The notes: a model not told the origin generated them from the letters alone. Positions 35,217 to 43,541 are shown, numbered from the stretch's first letter. The stretch: 64,000 nt of DNA from Falsirhodobacter deserti (GCF_004015795.1 NZ_ML137220.1:1-64000), one strand, 5' to 3'. A program made the numbers and translations.

Positions 35217-35714
35217 TTACGCCTCCGTCAAGAAACGCCCGAAAGTTCCGTTGGCAAAGACCAAAGGATCTCCCCCCCGCAGGACTGCTTTTTGCACCCG
35301 ACCCACGACGATCATGTGATCGCCTCCCTCGTGGGTTGCGTGCATCTCACATTCGAAGCGCGCCAGCACGTCCGTCAGCAGTGGCACGCCGGTTTCGCTG
35401 ATCTCGGCCTTCAGTCCGGTGAAGCCGGCCCCGCCGCGCGTGAAGCGGGCGCAAAGGGCTGCCTGATCGGCAGGCAACACATGGATGGCAAAGAAATGCG
35501 CCGTCGTGAAATACGTAAAACGCGAGGATGAACGGGCGGGCGACCACAGAACAAGTGGCGGATCCAGCGAAACGCTTGCGAAACTGTTCGCCGTCATCCC
35601 CATCGGCCCGTCCGGCCCCGCGATCGTCACCACGGTCACGCCCGTTGCAAAGCAGGCAAGTGCATCACGAAAGGCGCGTGGATCATGGTCAGGTGCGAAC
35701 GGGATGTCGAGCAT
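35217..35714 (-). CDS. NAD(P)H:FMN flavin reductase
   Basis: A 165-residue flavin reductase-like (HpaC/SsuE-functional) protein: FRDALACFATGVTVVTI, GMTANSFASVSLDPPLVLW and FAIHVLPADQ are the FMN-binding motifs of the family. It supplies reduced FMN to the adjacent monooxygenase. The start at 35714 overlaps the stop of the aldo/keto reductase gene (TGATG), so the genes are coupled; the longer frame to 35759 is rejected for that reason. In the sulfoquinovose monooxygenase pathway of Agrobacterium this would correspond to SmoA. Confidence 0.88.
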   Translation of the reverse strand: MLDIPFAPDHDPRAFRDALACFATGVTVVTIAGPDGPMGMTANSFASVSLDPPLVLWSPARSSSRFTYFTTAHFFAIHVLPADQAALCARFTRGGAGFTGLKAEISETGVPLLTDVLARFECEMHATHEGGDHMIVVGRVQKAVLRGGDPLVFANGTFGRFLTEA

Positions 35715-36598
35715 CAGGCGACCTCGCGACCAAGCGCGTCCGTGTAAAGCTCGAACCACGTCTGACGGTCGATTTCCACCCGCGCGGCTTCACCGATAGC
35801 GCGGATACGGTCGGGGTTGTTCGTGCCCAGCACCGGAACGATTCCGGCAGGATGGCGCAGAAGCCACGCCACGGCCACCGCGGACCAATCGGCGCCCTGT
35901 TCGGCGGCGATCTTGTCCAGACGCTGCCGCAGCGGTCCGTCCATCGACAGGGCACCGCCGGCCAACGGGGACCACGCCATCGGAACGATGCGTTCTTCCT
36001 GCAGATAGGCCAGATCGCCATTTGTCAGCGCGTCATGCGCCATCAAGCTCAACTCGATCTGGTTTGTTGCCAGCCGTGTCTTCATCCGGCTTTGCAGCAG
36101 GCGCATGTCCCATGGGCGGAAGTTCGACACGCCCACCGACAGCACCTTGCCAGTAGCCACGAGCCTGTCCAGCACCGCGCCGGTTTCATCTGCATCCATC
36201 AACGGGTCGGGGCGGTGGATCAGCAGCAGGTCGATGCGGTCGGTCTTCATGTCGCGAAGGGAATGTTCGACCGATGCTTCGACATGCGCGGCGGAGGTGT
36301 CGTAATGCTTGACCCGCTTGTCGGCATAGCGGCCCATCGGGGCCACGATGTCGCATTTTGTCACGATCTCCATCCGGTCGCGCAGCGAAGGCGTCAGGGC
36401 ACCGCCCAAAATAGCCTCGGCCGTGTAGCCGCCATAGATGTCGGCCTGATCGAAGGTGGTGATGCCTTGTTCCAGGCAAGCTTCGATCTTGGCCCGAACA
36501 TGGTTGGCCGAAGTGTCGGTATCATCACCAAGCCGCCACATGCCGTATACCAGCCGCGAAAGGCTGATCGTTCCAAGATCCACACGTTCCATCGTCAT
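35714..36598 (-). CDS. Aldo/keto reductase (YdhF/SmoB-like)
   Basis: A 294-residue NADPH-dependent reductase with the AKR tetrad: Asp in FDQADIYGGYT (with Tyr), Lys in IVTKCD, and His in LLLIHRPDP. GVSNF and VLGTNNPDRI are cofactor-binding segments. It is coupled by overlapping stop/start codons (TGATG) both to the monooxygenase upstream and the flavin reductase downstream. In the sulfo-SMO pathway an enzyme of this family (SmoB) reduces 6-oxo-glucose, the product of sulfoquinovose oxygenation, to glucose. That role is inferred from the operon. Confidence 0.88.
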   Translation of the reverse strand: MTMERVDLGTISLSRLVYGMWRLGDDTDTSANHVRAKIEACLEQGITTFDQADIYGGYTAEAILGGALTPSLRDRMEIVTKCDIVAPMGRYADKRVKHYDTSAAHVEASVEHSLRDMKTDRIDLLLIHRPDPLMDADETGAVLDRLVATGKVLSVGVSNFRPWDMRLLQSRMKTRLATNQIELSLMAHDALTNGDLAYLQEERIVPMAWSPLAGGALSMDGPLRQRLDKIAAEQGADWSAVAVAWLLRHPAGIVPVLGTNNPDRIRAIGEAARVEIDRQTWFELYTDALGREVA

Positions 36599-37755
36599 CA
36601 GCGCCGTTCTCCGTTTCCGAGTGGGGTTGCGGGTGTCTCTGCAGGCACCCTTCCATATTCATGCGGCAGCGAGCAGGTTTTCAGATGCGGCATCACCTTG
36701 GCCCCGAAATGCTCTGCCTCGTCCAGATGTGGATAGCCCGAGAAGATGAAGGCGCGGATGCCCATCTTCCGGTACTCGTCGATCTTGCTCATCACCTGAT
36801 CGGTGGAACCGACAAGCGCGGCACCGCAGCCGGAACGCGCGCGCCCGACACCGGTCCAGACATTTGGTTCGACATAACCGAACTTGTCCGCCAGTTCACG
36901 CGCACGGGCCTGATGCGCCACACCGAGGGAGATGGAGTCGTGCGCGCGCGACCGGATCAGCTGCCCGTATTCGTCATCCAGCTTGCTGACAAGGTGTTCG
37001 GCATATTCGCGCGCCTCGGCTTCCGTGTCGCGCACGATCATGTGGATGCGCAGCCCGTAATCCAGCGTGCGGCCATGTGCCTCGGCGCGGGCATGCACAT
37101 CGCGCATCCGCTGCGCCAACTGGTCCTTGGTTTCTGGCCACATCAGGTAGACGTCGCATTGTGCGCCGCAAAGTTCCTGCGCTGCGGGGGAATAGCCACC
37201 GAAGTAAAGAAGCGGGCCACCGTTCTGCTGATAGGGCTTGGCGGGGTCGGTGGGAACGCCCTTGAACTGATAAACCTCCCCCTCGAAGTCAATCGTGTCG
37301 CGCGTCCAGGCCTGGCGCAGGATTTCCACTACCTCGTGGCTGCGCTTGTAGCGGTAGTCGCTTGGCGCGACCTCACCCGGAAAGTCGGAGGAGATGACGT
37401 TCAGCGTCAACCGCCCCTTCAGCATGTGATCCAGCGTTGCAACCGTGCGCGCCAGCATGATCGGCTGCATTTCACCGCAGCGGATCGCGGCAAGGAAATT
37501 GATCTTGTCGGTGATCGGGGCGCAGCCCGCCACGAAGGAAAGCGTGTCCTGCCCGACCTGATAGGAGGACGGGCACAGGATGTTGCGAAAGCCCTGCCGT
37601 TCCGCGGTTTTCACAATTTCGGAGCAATGCTCCCAAGACGAGCGCAGTGCGCCGTCAGGCACGCCAAGGAACGCATAATCATCTGAGCAAAGGGCGGAAA
37701 ACCAGCTCACCTCAACCGCGTCAAGGTCTGCGGATGTGACGGGAACGACGGTCAT
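36598..37755 (-). CDS. FMNH2-dependent sulfonate monooxygenase, LLM family (SsuD/SmoC-like)
   Basis: A 385-residue luciferase-like monooxygenase: [15 protein letters not shown] near the N-terminus, [48 protein letters not shown] and the C-terminal [14 protein letters not shown] and HLDEAEHF, as in alkanesulfonate monooxygenase SsuD. Such enzymes use FMNH2 and oxygen to cleave the C-S bond, releasing sulfite and an aldehyde. The start at 37755 has GGAGGAG seven bases upstream; the frame up to 37815 is too long. It is the first gene of the operon with a reductase for the aldehyde, a flavin reductase and a transporter. Sulfoquinovose is the likeliest substrate but other sulfonates are possible. 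Confidence 0.88.
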   Translation of the reverse strand: MTVVPVTSADLDAVEVSWFSALCSDDYAFLGVPDGALRSSWEHCSEIVKTAERQGFRNILCPSSYQVGQDTLSFVAGCAPITDKINFLAAIRCGEMQPIMLARTVATLDHMLKGRLTLNVISSDFPGEVAPSDYRYKRSHEVVEILRQAWTRDTIDFEGEVYQFKGVPTDPAKPYQQNGGPLLYFGGYSPAAQELCGAQCDVYLMWPETKDQLAQRMRDVHARAEAHGRTLDYGLRIHMIVRDTEAEAREYAEHLVSKLDDEYGQLIRSRAHDSISLGVAHQARARELADKFGYVEPNVWTGVGRARSGCGAALVGSTDQVMSKIDEYRKMGIRAFIFSGYPHLDEAEHFGAKVMPHLKTCSLPHEYGRVPAETPATPLGNGERR

Positions 37756-37841
37756 GCGATCTCCTCCGGACACGCGAGTTTCCACTTGCGTAACATGGGC
37801 GCATATGTAAATCAATCGTGTATCAATTTAGTTTTGGCCCG
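37756..37841. promoter_or_regulatory. Divergent promoter/operator between monooxygenase operon and GntR gene
   Basis: This 86-bp region is AT-rich and must hold both promoters. ATCAAT occurs as a direct repeat at 37811-37816 and 37822-37827, one helical turn apart, and TAAAT/ATTTA flank it as a short inverted repeat. The adjacent GntR/UTRA protein probably binds here and controls both directions. No stronger palindrome was seen. Confidence 0.45.
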
Positions 37842-38546
37842 ATGATGTCCTCCAGTGGCTCTCTTCCCGTCTATCTTCAGATTTCAGAGCTTCTAATCCG
37901 CGATATTGCAGCGGGGCGTCTTATCGATGGCGAACGCCTGCCGCCCGAACGAGAGATGGCAGCCGATCTTGGCATAGCGGTCGGGACGTTGCGCCAGGCC
38001 CTTAAGGACCTGACCGAGAAAGGCCTGCTTGATCGGGTGCAGGGGTCAGGCAACTACATCCGTGCCGCGTCGGACCCTAAAAGCATCTATGCGATGTTCC
38101 GTCTGGAACTGGTAGAGGGTGGTGGTTTGCCGACGGCGCAGGTGCTGGCGGTGGAACGTGTTCCTAAGGATCCGGACCTTCCCCAGTTCGGTACCAGCAG
38201 TGAAGGCCATCGCATCCGCCGCCTGCGGTTCTTGTCCGGGCGCGTCGGTGCGGTGGAAGAGATCTGGCTCGATGGCTCTTATGCCTCGGTGATTGCCCGA
38301 ACGGATCTGGTCGACTCGCTATACCTCTTTTATCGCACGCGCCTCAATCTGTGGATCGTGCGGGCCGAGGACAGCATTGGCCAGGCGCCTTTGCCCGATT
38401 GGGCCCCGGAACAATTTCCACATGCCATCGGCACCCCCCTGCCCTGCATCACCCGGGTAAGCGAAGCGCAAGATGGCGCAAGGGCCGAAGTGTCCCGCAC
38501 GTGGTTCGACCCCGACACGGTGCGATACGTCGCCCGACTGAAGTAG
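37842..38546 (+). CDS. GntR-family regulator, HutC/UTRA subfamily
   Basis: About 234 residues. The winged helix-turn-helix (PVYLQISELLIRDIAAG, RLPPEREMAADLG, VGTLRQALKDLTEKGLL) is followed by a UTRA ligand-binding domain (about 85-230). HutC-type regulators usually sense a sugar-like or metabolite ligand and repress the neighbouring catabolic operon. It is divergent from the monooxygenase-TRAP operon and 13 bp upstream of the Gfo/Idh/MocA gene on the same strand, so it likely links both. ATG 37842 or 37845 is the start; the GTG at 37818 is less likely. Confidence 0.85.
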   Translation: MMSSSGSLPVYLQISELLIRDIAAGRLIDGERLPPEREMAADLGIAVGTLRQALKDLTEKGLLDRVQGSGNYIRAASDPKSIYAMFRLELVEGGGLPTAQVLAVERVPKDPDLPQFGTSSEGHRIRRLRFLSGRVGAVEEIWLDGSYASVIARTDLVDSLYLFYRTRLNLWIVRAEDSIGQAPLPDWAPEQFPHAIGTPLPCITRVSEAQDGARAEVSRTWFDPDTVRYVARLK

Positions 38547-38559
38547 GAGGAAGCTTCAC

Positions 38560-39672
38560 ATGAAAACGATCAGATACGGTGTCATCGGCTGCGGCATGAT
38601 GGGGCAGGAACATCTGCGTAACATTGCCCTGCTGCCCGAGGCAGAGGTTGTGGCGATCTATGAACCCGATGATGCAATGCGCCAACTGGCCGCTTCGCTT
38701 CAGCCGGGTGCGAAGCTTGTCGGTTCAGTCGCCGAAGTTCTGGCGGTGGACGCTGTGAACTGCTTGCTGATCGCCAGCCCGAATTTCTTCCACCTGCAAC
38801 AACTGGAAGAAATCGCGGCAGTGAGGCCGTTGCCGGTTCTGGTGGAAAAACCACTATTTGTGGATCCGGCCGACGCACCGCGTTTGGCGTCGCTTCGCGC
38901 AGCCTACCCTGCGCCTATATGGGTCGCGATGGAATATCGCTATATGCCGCCAGTTGCCCACCTGATCCGTGAGGCACAGGCCGCCACCGGCGGGGTGAAG
39001 ATGCTGACGATCCGGGAGCATCGCTTCCCGTTCCTGCACAAGGTGGGGCACTGGAACCGATTCAACGCGCAGACAGGCGGAACGCTGGTTGAGAAGTGCT
39101 GTCACTTCTTCGACCTGATGCGTTTGATCGCCGGCTGCGATCCGGTTCGGATCATGGCCAGCGGAGGACAGGCCGTTAACCATCTGTCCGAGGTGTATGA
39201 GGGGCAGGTACCGGATGTATGGGACAATGCCTATGTGATCGTGGAATTTGAAAACGGACTGCGGGCCATGTTGGAGCTTTGCATGTTCGCGGAGGGCGCG
39301 AGGTATCAGGAGGAGATCTCCGCCGTCGGCCCGCTTGGAAAGATCGAGTGCCTTGTTCCCGGCCCTGGCCGGTTCTGGCCGGAGCATCTGGGCGAAGCGC
39401 CGGTGCCACAGGTTATCGTTTCGCCCCGCGAACCGAAGGGGCCGCGCCTGCTTGAAGTTCCCGTGGATCCCGAACTTCTGGAAGCGGGCGATCATAACGG
39501 ATCGACCTTCTACCAGCACCAAGGTTTCGCCCGCACCGTCGCCGGATTGCAGAGCCCCGAGGTGACATTGAAGGACGGTTGGTGGGCCGTGGTCATGGGC
39601 GCAGCAGCACAGAAAGCCGCCATGACCGGGCAGGTGATTGACCTGAAGGCAGCTGGGTATATTCCTGCCTGA
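38560..39672 (+). CDS. Gfo/Idh/MocA-family NAD(P)-dependent oxidoreductase (candidate sulfoquinovosidase)
   Basis: A 370-residue protein with an N-terminal Rossmann fold (YGVIGCGMMGQEHLRNI), the EKP motif (LVEKPLFVD) and a C-terminal alpha/beta substrate domain (GGTLVEKCCHFFDLMRLI, with the conserved His). AGGAGG precedes the ATG. Most members oxidise sugars or inositols, but one branch (family GH188, SqgA) cleaves sulfoquinovosides by NAD-dependent redox chemistry. The gene is in a locus with a complete sulfoquinovose-type monooxygenase set and no GH31 sulfoquinovosidase, which makes that role attractive. It is inference; ordinary sugar dehydrogenase is the alternative. Confidence 0.8.
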   Translation: MKTIRYGVIGCGMMGQEHLRNIALLPEAEVVAIYEPDDAMRQLAASLQPGAKLVGSVAEVLAVDAVNCLLIASPNFFHLQQLEEIAAVRPLPVLVEKPLFVDPADAPRLASLRAAYPAPIWVAMEYRYMPPVAHLIREAQAATGGVKMLTIREHRFPFLHKVGHWNRFNAQTGGTLVEKCCHFFDLMRLIAGCDPVRIMASGGQAVNHLSEVYEGQVPDVWDNAYVIVEFENGLRAMLELCMFAEGARYQEEISAVGPLGKIECLVPGPGRFWPEHLGEAPVPQVIVSPREPKGPRLLEVPVDPELLEAGDHNGSTFYQHQGFARTVAGLQSPEVTLKDGWWAVVMGAAAQKAAMTGQVIDLKAAGYIPA

Positions 39673-39798
39673 AGCTTCTGTTTTCAGTGGTGTGGTGCAC
39701 CTCCCTGCTGGTCAGTTTGTGGCCAGCAGGGGTTTGATAATAGTGGCTGTCAATAAGGCAAGCATCCGGTAACCCATTGAAGAAACTCATCTTGAGAA

Positions 39799-39816
39799 AA
39801 TTGCCAATTGGCAATT
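39799..39816. repeat. Perfect 18-bp palindrome at the parB end of the replication module (candidate parS)
   Basis: AATTGCCAATTGGCAATT is a perfect palindrome overlapping the parB stop codon (39815-39817). An almost identical palindrome overlaps the rep stop codon at 43516-43541. The shared core ATTGCCARTTGGCAAT at both borders of the module suggests a binding site for ParB or Rep. A T-run for intrinsic termination is lacking. Confidence 0.6.
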
Positions 39817-40783
39817 ATGACCGTCTTGCCTGCATGAACTGTTCGAAAGCGGACCTGAGTTCTTCGTCGGGCAGCGTATCCGAAAATTCCAGAGTTATCT
39901 TTCCGCCCTTCCGGGACATCACTATCCCGCCTTCATGCGGACTACGCCGGAATACGGTTTCGGCAGGACGCACACGTTTGGTCCCCGCCCCTGCAGCTTT
40001 AAGACGTGCCAGAACTTGGGCAGCCACCACAGGCGCAGCACCTTCTTTTCGCGCAGTCGCTTGTTCGGCAGCCAAGTCAGCGGCAACCTGAAGAACTGCA
40101 TCACGCGTAGCAGAGTCCGCCAGAAGCGGCTTCAATGTGCGTGCATGCAGCTCCTTCACCTCCCGCAGCGAAGCATAGGACTGAATGATGATGTCCGGCA
40201 GCTTTGCCAACTGCAGATAGCGCGAGAGCCACCCTTCGGAAACTTCCAGACGCTCAGCCATCGCCTTCTGACGCCCACCATAGTAGGCTTCAAGTGCCTG
40301 TGCGTAGTCACGCGCCCGTTCGTAATCCGAAATGTCTTCGCGATCCCGGTTCTCGATATCTGCGAGCCGGAATGCTTCCTCATCTGTCAGATCTCGCACA
40401 TCGATGAGGTAGCGAAACTGCGGATAGTTGTTTGCGCGCAACCAACTGATCGCGAAGTGTCGCCGCGCGCCGCAGATTACTTCGTACCCGTCGCCTTTCT
40501 TGCGGACGATGGCCGGAAACTCCTGCCGTCCCTGGGCCTTGATCGAGTTGATGAGGTCCGCACAAGAGTGCTCATTCAGCAATGCATATTCGCGGTTGTG
40601 CCGTTCCCACATCACGCATTGCGCTGGATCGACCCAACGAAGCGTCTTTTCCTCGCGCTCCCCGCTGTCCGCCAGTGCGTTGGATCGCTTCAGGAACCGC
40701 GCGCCACCCCGGTCTTCTGCGGCAGGCTTAGGGGCATCAAAACCCTTGAGGATGTCGTTGATGGCATCGTGTCGCTTGCTCAA
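39815..40783 (-). CDS. parB: Plasmid-partitioning protein ParB
   Basis: About 322 residues. A ParB/Srx-type N-terminal nuclease-like domain (RRHFAISWLRANNYPQFRYLI, with the CGARRH box) leads into IENRDREDISDYERARDYAQ and a helix-turn-helix (MAERLEVSEGWLSRYLQLAKLP). It binds centromere sites and stimulates ParA. The TTG at 40783 overlaps the parA stop (TTTGA) and has AAGGAGG a few bases upstream, so it is preferred to the ATG at 40825. It is coupled to parA. The C-terminal part has the dimerisation character typical of plasmid ParB. Confidence 0.9.
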   Translation of the reverse strand: MSKRHDAINDILKGFDAPKPAAEDRGGARFLKRSNALADSGEREEKTLRWVDPAQCVMWERHNREYALLNEHSCADLINSIKAQGRQEFPAIVRKKGDGYEVICGARRHFAISWLRANNYPQFRYLIDVRDLTDEEAFRLADIENRDREDISDYERARDYAQALEAYYGGRQKAMAERLEVSEGWLSRYLQLAKLPDIIIQSYASLREVKELHARTLKPLLADSATRDAVLQVAADLAAEQATARKEGAAPVVAAQVLARLKAAGAGTKRVRPAETVFRRSPHEGGIVMSRKGGKITLEFSDTLPDEELRSAFEQFMQARRS

Positions 40784-41979
40784 AGCACTCCCTCCTTGCG
40801 AAGCGCGGGGTGGTGACTGGGCCACGTCTTGCGGGCCAGAAGTTCAATCTCGCGGCCCATTGCATCAAGATAAGCACGGCAGCGGCGATGGGTCTCGGTG
40901 CGCGTTGCAGCGCCCGTCAATTCGTACACGGTGGACAGGTTCGCGGTAGCGTTGTCGATCTCAGCGCTGTCTTTAAGCGTCGATTGCAACATATCTTGGG
41001 GGAAAACAGCGTCCATCATTCGTTTGATTGCCATATGCGCCGATTTCTGGTCGTTCATCTTGGAGGCCAAGATTTTCACGAAGCTGTACTCTCGCGCACC
41101 GCCATGCTGCGCGAGTTCTGAAAGTGTAGACTCCATCATCTTCAGGAAATGCGCAGTGGAGGCGAAGTCTATATTGTTCGGCGGCGCGGGAATCAGAAGC
41201 GCGTTTGCCGCGCGCAGGACGGAAAGTGAAAGCATGCCAAGTGCCGGCGGGGGATCCAGCAGAATGACATCAAACTGATCTGCGATACTTTCCACTCCTT
41301 CACGCAACCGATCGAGGATAAAGGTCGGTTCACGCGCCATACGAGCGGCAAATTCATATTCCGCATCGTACAGTCCAAGGTTCGCAGGGATCAGTGCAAC
41401 TCCTGGCCAATAGGTTGCTCGTAGCGCGTAGTGCAACGATTTGGGCCCGCCATGGCGAAGGAACGGATAAAGTGTATCCTCTTCTTCGTCGACATCGACA
41501 TCTGGGTTCATGCCGAAGATAGCGGTGGTCGACGCTTGGCTGTCACAGTCGATTACACAGACGCGGTAACCTTTCAGCGCAAAATACTGGGCCAGATGGC
41601 TCACCACCGTGGATTTCCCGACACCACCCTTGAAGTTCTGAACGGCCAAGACCAAGGCCGGATCTTCAGGCGCACGATGCGGAAGCGTACCAAAAACCTC
41701 TCGCATCCGATTGATCTGGCCCAGGGTATAACCAGTTCGGCGGCGGGTTTCAGGATCTTTGTCTGGCTCAGGAAGGCGCCCGTCACTTTCAGCGTCACGG
41801 ATGGCCTTTTCGGTACGGCCCACCATATCGGCGGCTGTTCGCACGTTGAAGCGCAAGTCGAGCCGCTTTTGCGTACCTGGCGCGAAGACCCGCTCTCGCA
41901 GTCGGTCGATGACCGTGTTCGCGCGGTAGGTAAGCTGGGAAAGTTCCTCGAGCGTGACGGGGGGGAGAACCGGTGTCAT
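40780..41979 (-). CDS. parA: Plasmid-partitioning ATPase ParA (type Ia, with N-terminal DNA-binding domain)
   Basis: A 399-residue Walker-type ATPase. The N-terminal 100 residues (VRTAADMVGRTEKAIRDAE, TGYTLGQINRMREVFG) form a MerR-like helix-turn-helix domain that lets type-Ia ParA autorepress its operon. The deviant Walker A is KGGVGKST (about residue 120), Walker A' is CVIDCDSQAS and Walker B is VILLDPPPALG. It moves plasmid copies apart together with ParB and the centromere. It is divergent from rep across the origin region. Confidence 0.93.
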   Translation of the reverse strand: MTPVLPPVTLEELSQLTYRANTVIDRLRERVFAPGTQKRLDLRFNVRTAADMVGRTEKAIRDAESDGRLPEPDKDPETRRRTGYTLGQINRMREVFGTLPHRAPEDPALVLAVQNFKGGVGKSTVVSHLAQYFALKGYRVCVIDCDSQASTTAIFGMNPDVDVDEEEDTLYPFLRHGGPKSLHYALRATYWPGVALIPANLGLYDAEYEFAARMAREPTFILDRLREGVESIADQFDVILLDPPPALGMLSLSVLRAANALLIPAPPNNIDFASTAHFLKMMESTLSELAQHGGAREYSFVKILASKMNDQKSAHMAIKRMMDAVFPQDMLQSTLKDSAEIDNATANLSTVYELTGAATRTETHRRCRAYLDAMGREIELLARKTWPSHHPALRKEGVL

Positions 41980-42155
41980 GATGCCTCTGGCTGCTTGCTG
42001 TACGACAATGCGCGATGTGGACGTAGAGGTAAAGTTCGGAAAATTCCCTCGATTGGGTGAAAAAGCGAAAGTACGTTCTACGGTGGCATTTTCTCGGTAG
42101 AAAACTTCCTCCGATCACCCGATCCGTAAGAGTTACAGCGCAAATCTGATCATCC

Positions 42156-42164
42156 TGTGGATAA
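42156..42164 (-). promoter_or_regulatory. DnaA box
   Basis: TGTGGATAA is the exact complement of the consensus TTATCCACA. It lies next to an AT-rich stretch and about 85 bp from the iterons, the place expected in an iteron-plasmid origin. Confidence 0.8.
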
Positions 42165-42248
42165 CAAACCCCTCTTGTTCTTATTCTTTCAGAGATTCAT
42201 AGTTCAGACGCGATAACATGCTGCAAATCCTACAAAATTCTGTCCCAA

Positions 42249-42327
42249 ACTTACATTTCGGGAGGCATCTATTACTTCTAGGGATGGAAAACCTTACGAA
42301 TCGGAGCGCCAGGACCTACATTTCGGG
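42249..42327 (+). repeat. Iteron array (four imperfect direct repeats, 21-22 bp apart)
   Basis: Repeats with a consensus near TTACATTTCGGGA begin at 42251, 42272, 42294 and 42316, so they are spaced two helical turns apart. Copies match the first in roughly 13, 10, 8 and 11 of 13 positions. A further copy, TTACGTATTGGGA, lies at 42431. Such arrays bind the Rep initiator and control copy number. Confidence 0.7.
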
Positions 42328-42513
42328 TGCTTATCGTCTCCGCACCTTCGGCTTCATATGAATAGAGCCGCACTCCGCCCTACGTGATCTTCTGTTTCCA
42401 GCATGACCGCCATCTCTGAACCGCGTTAACTTACGTATTGGGATGGTGCAGCGCCTATCCCTTGATCTCATACATATGACGAGCTACAAAAGTATGGCTT
42501 GTGAGGTATGAGA

Positions 42514-43521
42514 ATGGCCGAAAGATCCTACCGAACCATCGAAGTTAAGCCAAATGTCGAGAGCCTCATCAAGCCAGGGGAGCTTGTCGACCTTGTGGAG
42601 GTTACACCCCTGACCCTCACGGACAGGCGCATCTATAATCAGCTTCTGGAGAATGCGTGGGATGCTATCGACAAGCCGGTCAGCCATGTTATCGCGAAAT
42701 CTACCTTGCGCGGCTCTCATAATTCCAATGACCGGATAGGTGACAGCATCGAGCGGCTGATGTCGGCCATCGTCAAGGTGGCGGTCAACTGGAATGGTGA
42801 GCCTGCGATAGAACGCGTACAGCTGTTGGGTGGCAATGTCGAAGCCAACCGTCCTGATGGCCTGATTGAATATGAGATACCGGCCAGATTGCGACGGATC
42901 ATAGGAAATTCCACGGTTTTCGCGCGGCTTCAACGCGAGGTTATGTTCGCCCTTACCTCTAAATACGCGCTTACGCTTTACGAGATGGTGCAGAAGCGGG
43001 GGAACCTGCGCTGGCGCTCTTCCGAGAAGTTTTCGCTCGAAGCTTTGCGGGGCGTTCTGGGGGTCCCAAAAGGTAAGTTGTCCTCGTGGTCCAACCTGAA
43101 ATTAAGGGCGATCGATCCAGCCGTCGCAGAAGTCAATGCGCTCTCGGACTTCATGGTCGCGATCGATCCAATCAAGACCGGTCGCAGTGTCACGCATGTG
43201 GAGCTCCGCTGGTGGCGGAAGGATGATGATGCAGCCGGGGCGGCCGACAAGGCGCTCCAATATTCAAAAGTTAGTCGAAAGCCGCCGCCCGAACAAAAAC
43301 CGGTTCCGCAGGGAAGGGCGCGGCCGGCATGGCTGGCCGCCAAAGGGCAAGCACTTCGCACCGAAACATATGAAACGGCGCGTCTTCGCCACGCAGGCTA
43401 TGACATCTATTTTGTTGAGGGCGAATGGCGCTCGTGGGCTGTTGGCAAGCCTGAGGTGAAGGACCCTGACAAGGCCTTCCTCGCATTCTTCCGCAAGTAT
43501 GCAGAAGCCAACCCTCTATAA
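42514..43521 (+). CDS. rep: Replication initiator protein, Rep_3 family (RepA/RepB type)
   Basis: About 335 residues with two winged-helix domains, as in Rep_3 initiators. The N-terminal half contains VEVTPLTLTDRRIYNQLL and the second half contains FALTSKYALTLYEMVQKRG and FSLEALRGVLGV, a characteristic Rep_3 stretch; SVTHVELRWWRK follows. It binds the iterons upstream and opens the origin with DnaA. ATG 42514 is chosen because GAGG lies seven bases upstream; ATG 42508 is too close. The C-terminal 80 residues are basic and Pro-rich, possibly less structured. Confidence 0.9.
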   Translation: MAERSYRTIEVKPNVESLIKPGELVDLVEVTPLTLTDRRIYNQLLENAWDAIDKPVSHVIAKSTLRGSHNSNDRIGDSIERLMSAIVKVAVNWNGEPAIERVQLLGGNVEANRPDGLIEYEIPARLRRIIGNSTVFARLQREVMFALTSKYALTLYEMVQKRGNLRWRSSEKFSLEALRGVLGVPKGKLSSWSNLKLRAIDPAVAEVNALSDFMVAIDPIKTGRSVTHVELRWWRKDDDAAGAADKALQYSKVSRKPPPEQKPVPQGRARPAWLAAKGQALRTETYETARLRHAGYDIYFVEGEWRSWAVGKPEVKDPDKAFLAFFRKYAEANPL

Positions 43522-43541
43522 TTGCCAGTTGGCAATTATAG
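43516..43541. repeat. 26-bp palindrome at the rep end of the module (candidate parS)
   Basis: The arms CTATAATTGCCA and TGGCAATTATAG are perfectly complementary, with only the central GT unpaired; it overlaps the rep stop codon (43519-43521). Its core is the same as that of the palindrome at 39799-39816 except for one base. Hairpin termination is possible but the lack of a T-run and the duplicate copy favour a protein-binding site. Confidence 0.6.

Larger units (their letters stand above)
41980..42513. other. Putative origin of replication (oriV), 534 bp non-coding
   Basis: No gene. The region between divergent parA and rep is AT-rich compared with its surroundings and contains a perfect DnaA box (42156-42164), four iteron-like repeats (42249-42327), a fifth similar copy at 42431-42443 and AT-rich tracts between 42160 and 42200 that could be the unwinding site. 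It also must contain the parA and rep promoters. This organisation is typical of Rep_3-type iteron plasmids. Confidence 0.75.

Noticed and set aside
39799-39816. Palindrome as an intrinsic terminator
   Set aside because: There is no T-run on either side and an equivalent palindrome occurs at the other end of the module, which suits a protein-binding site better.
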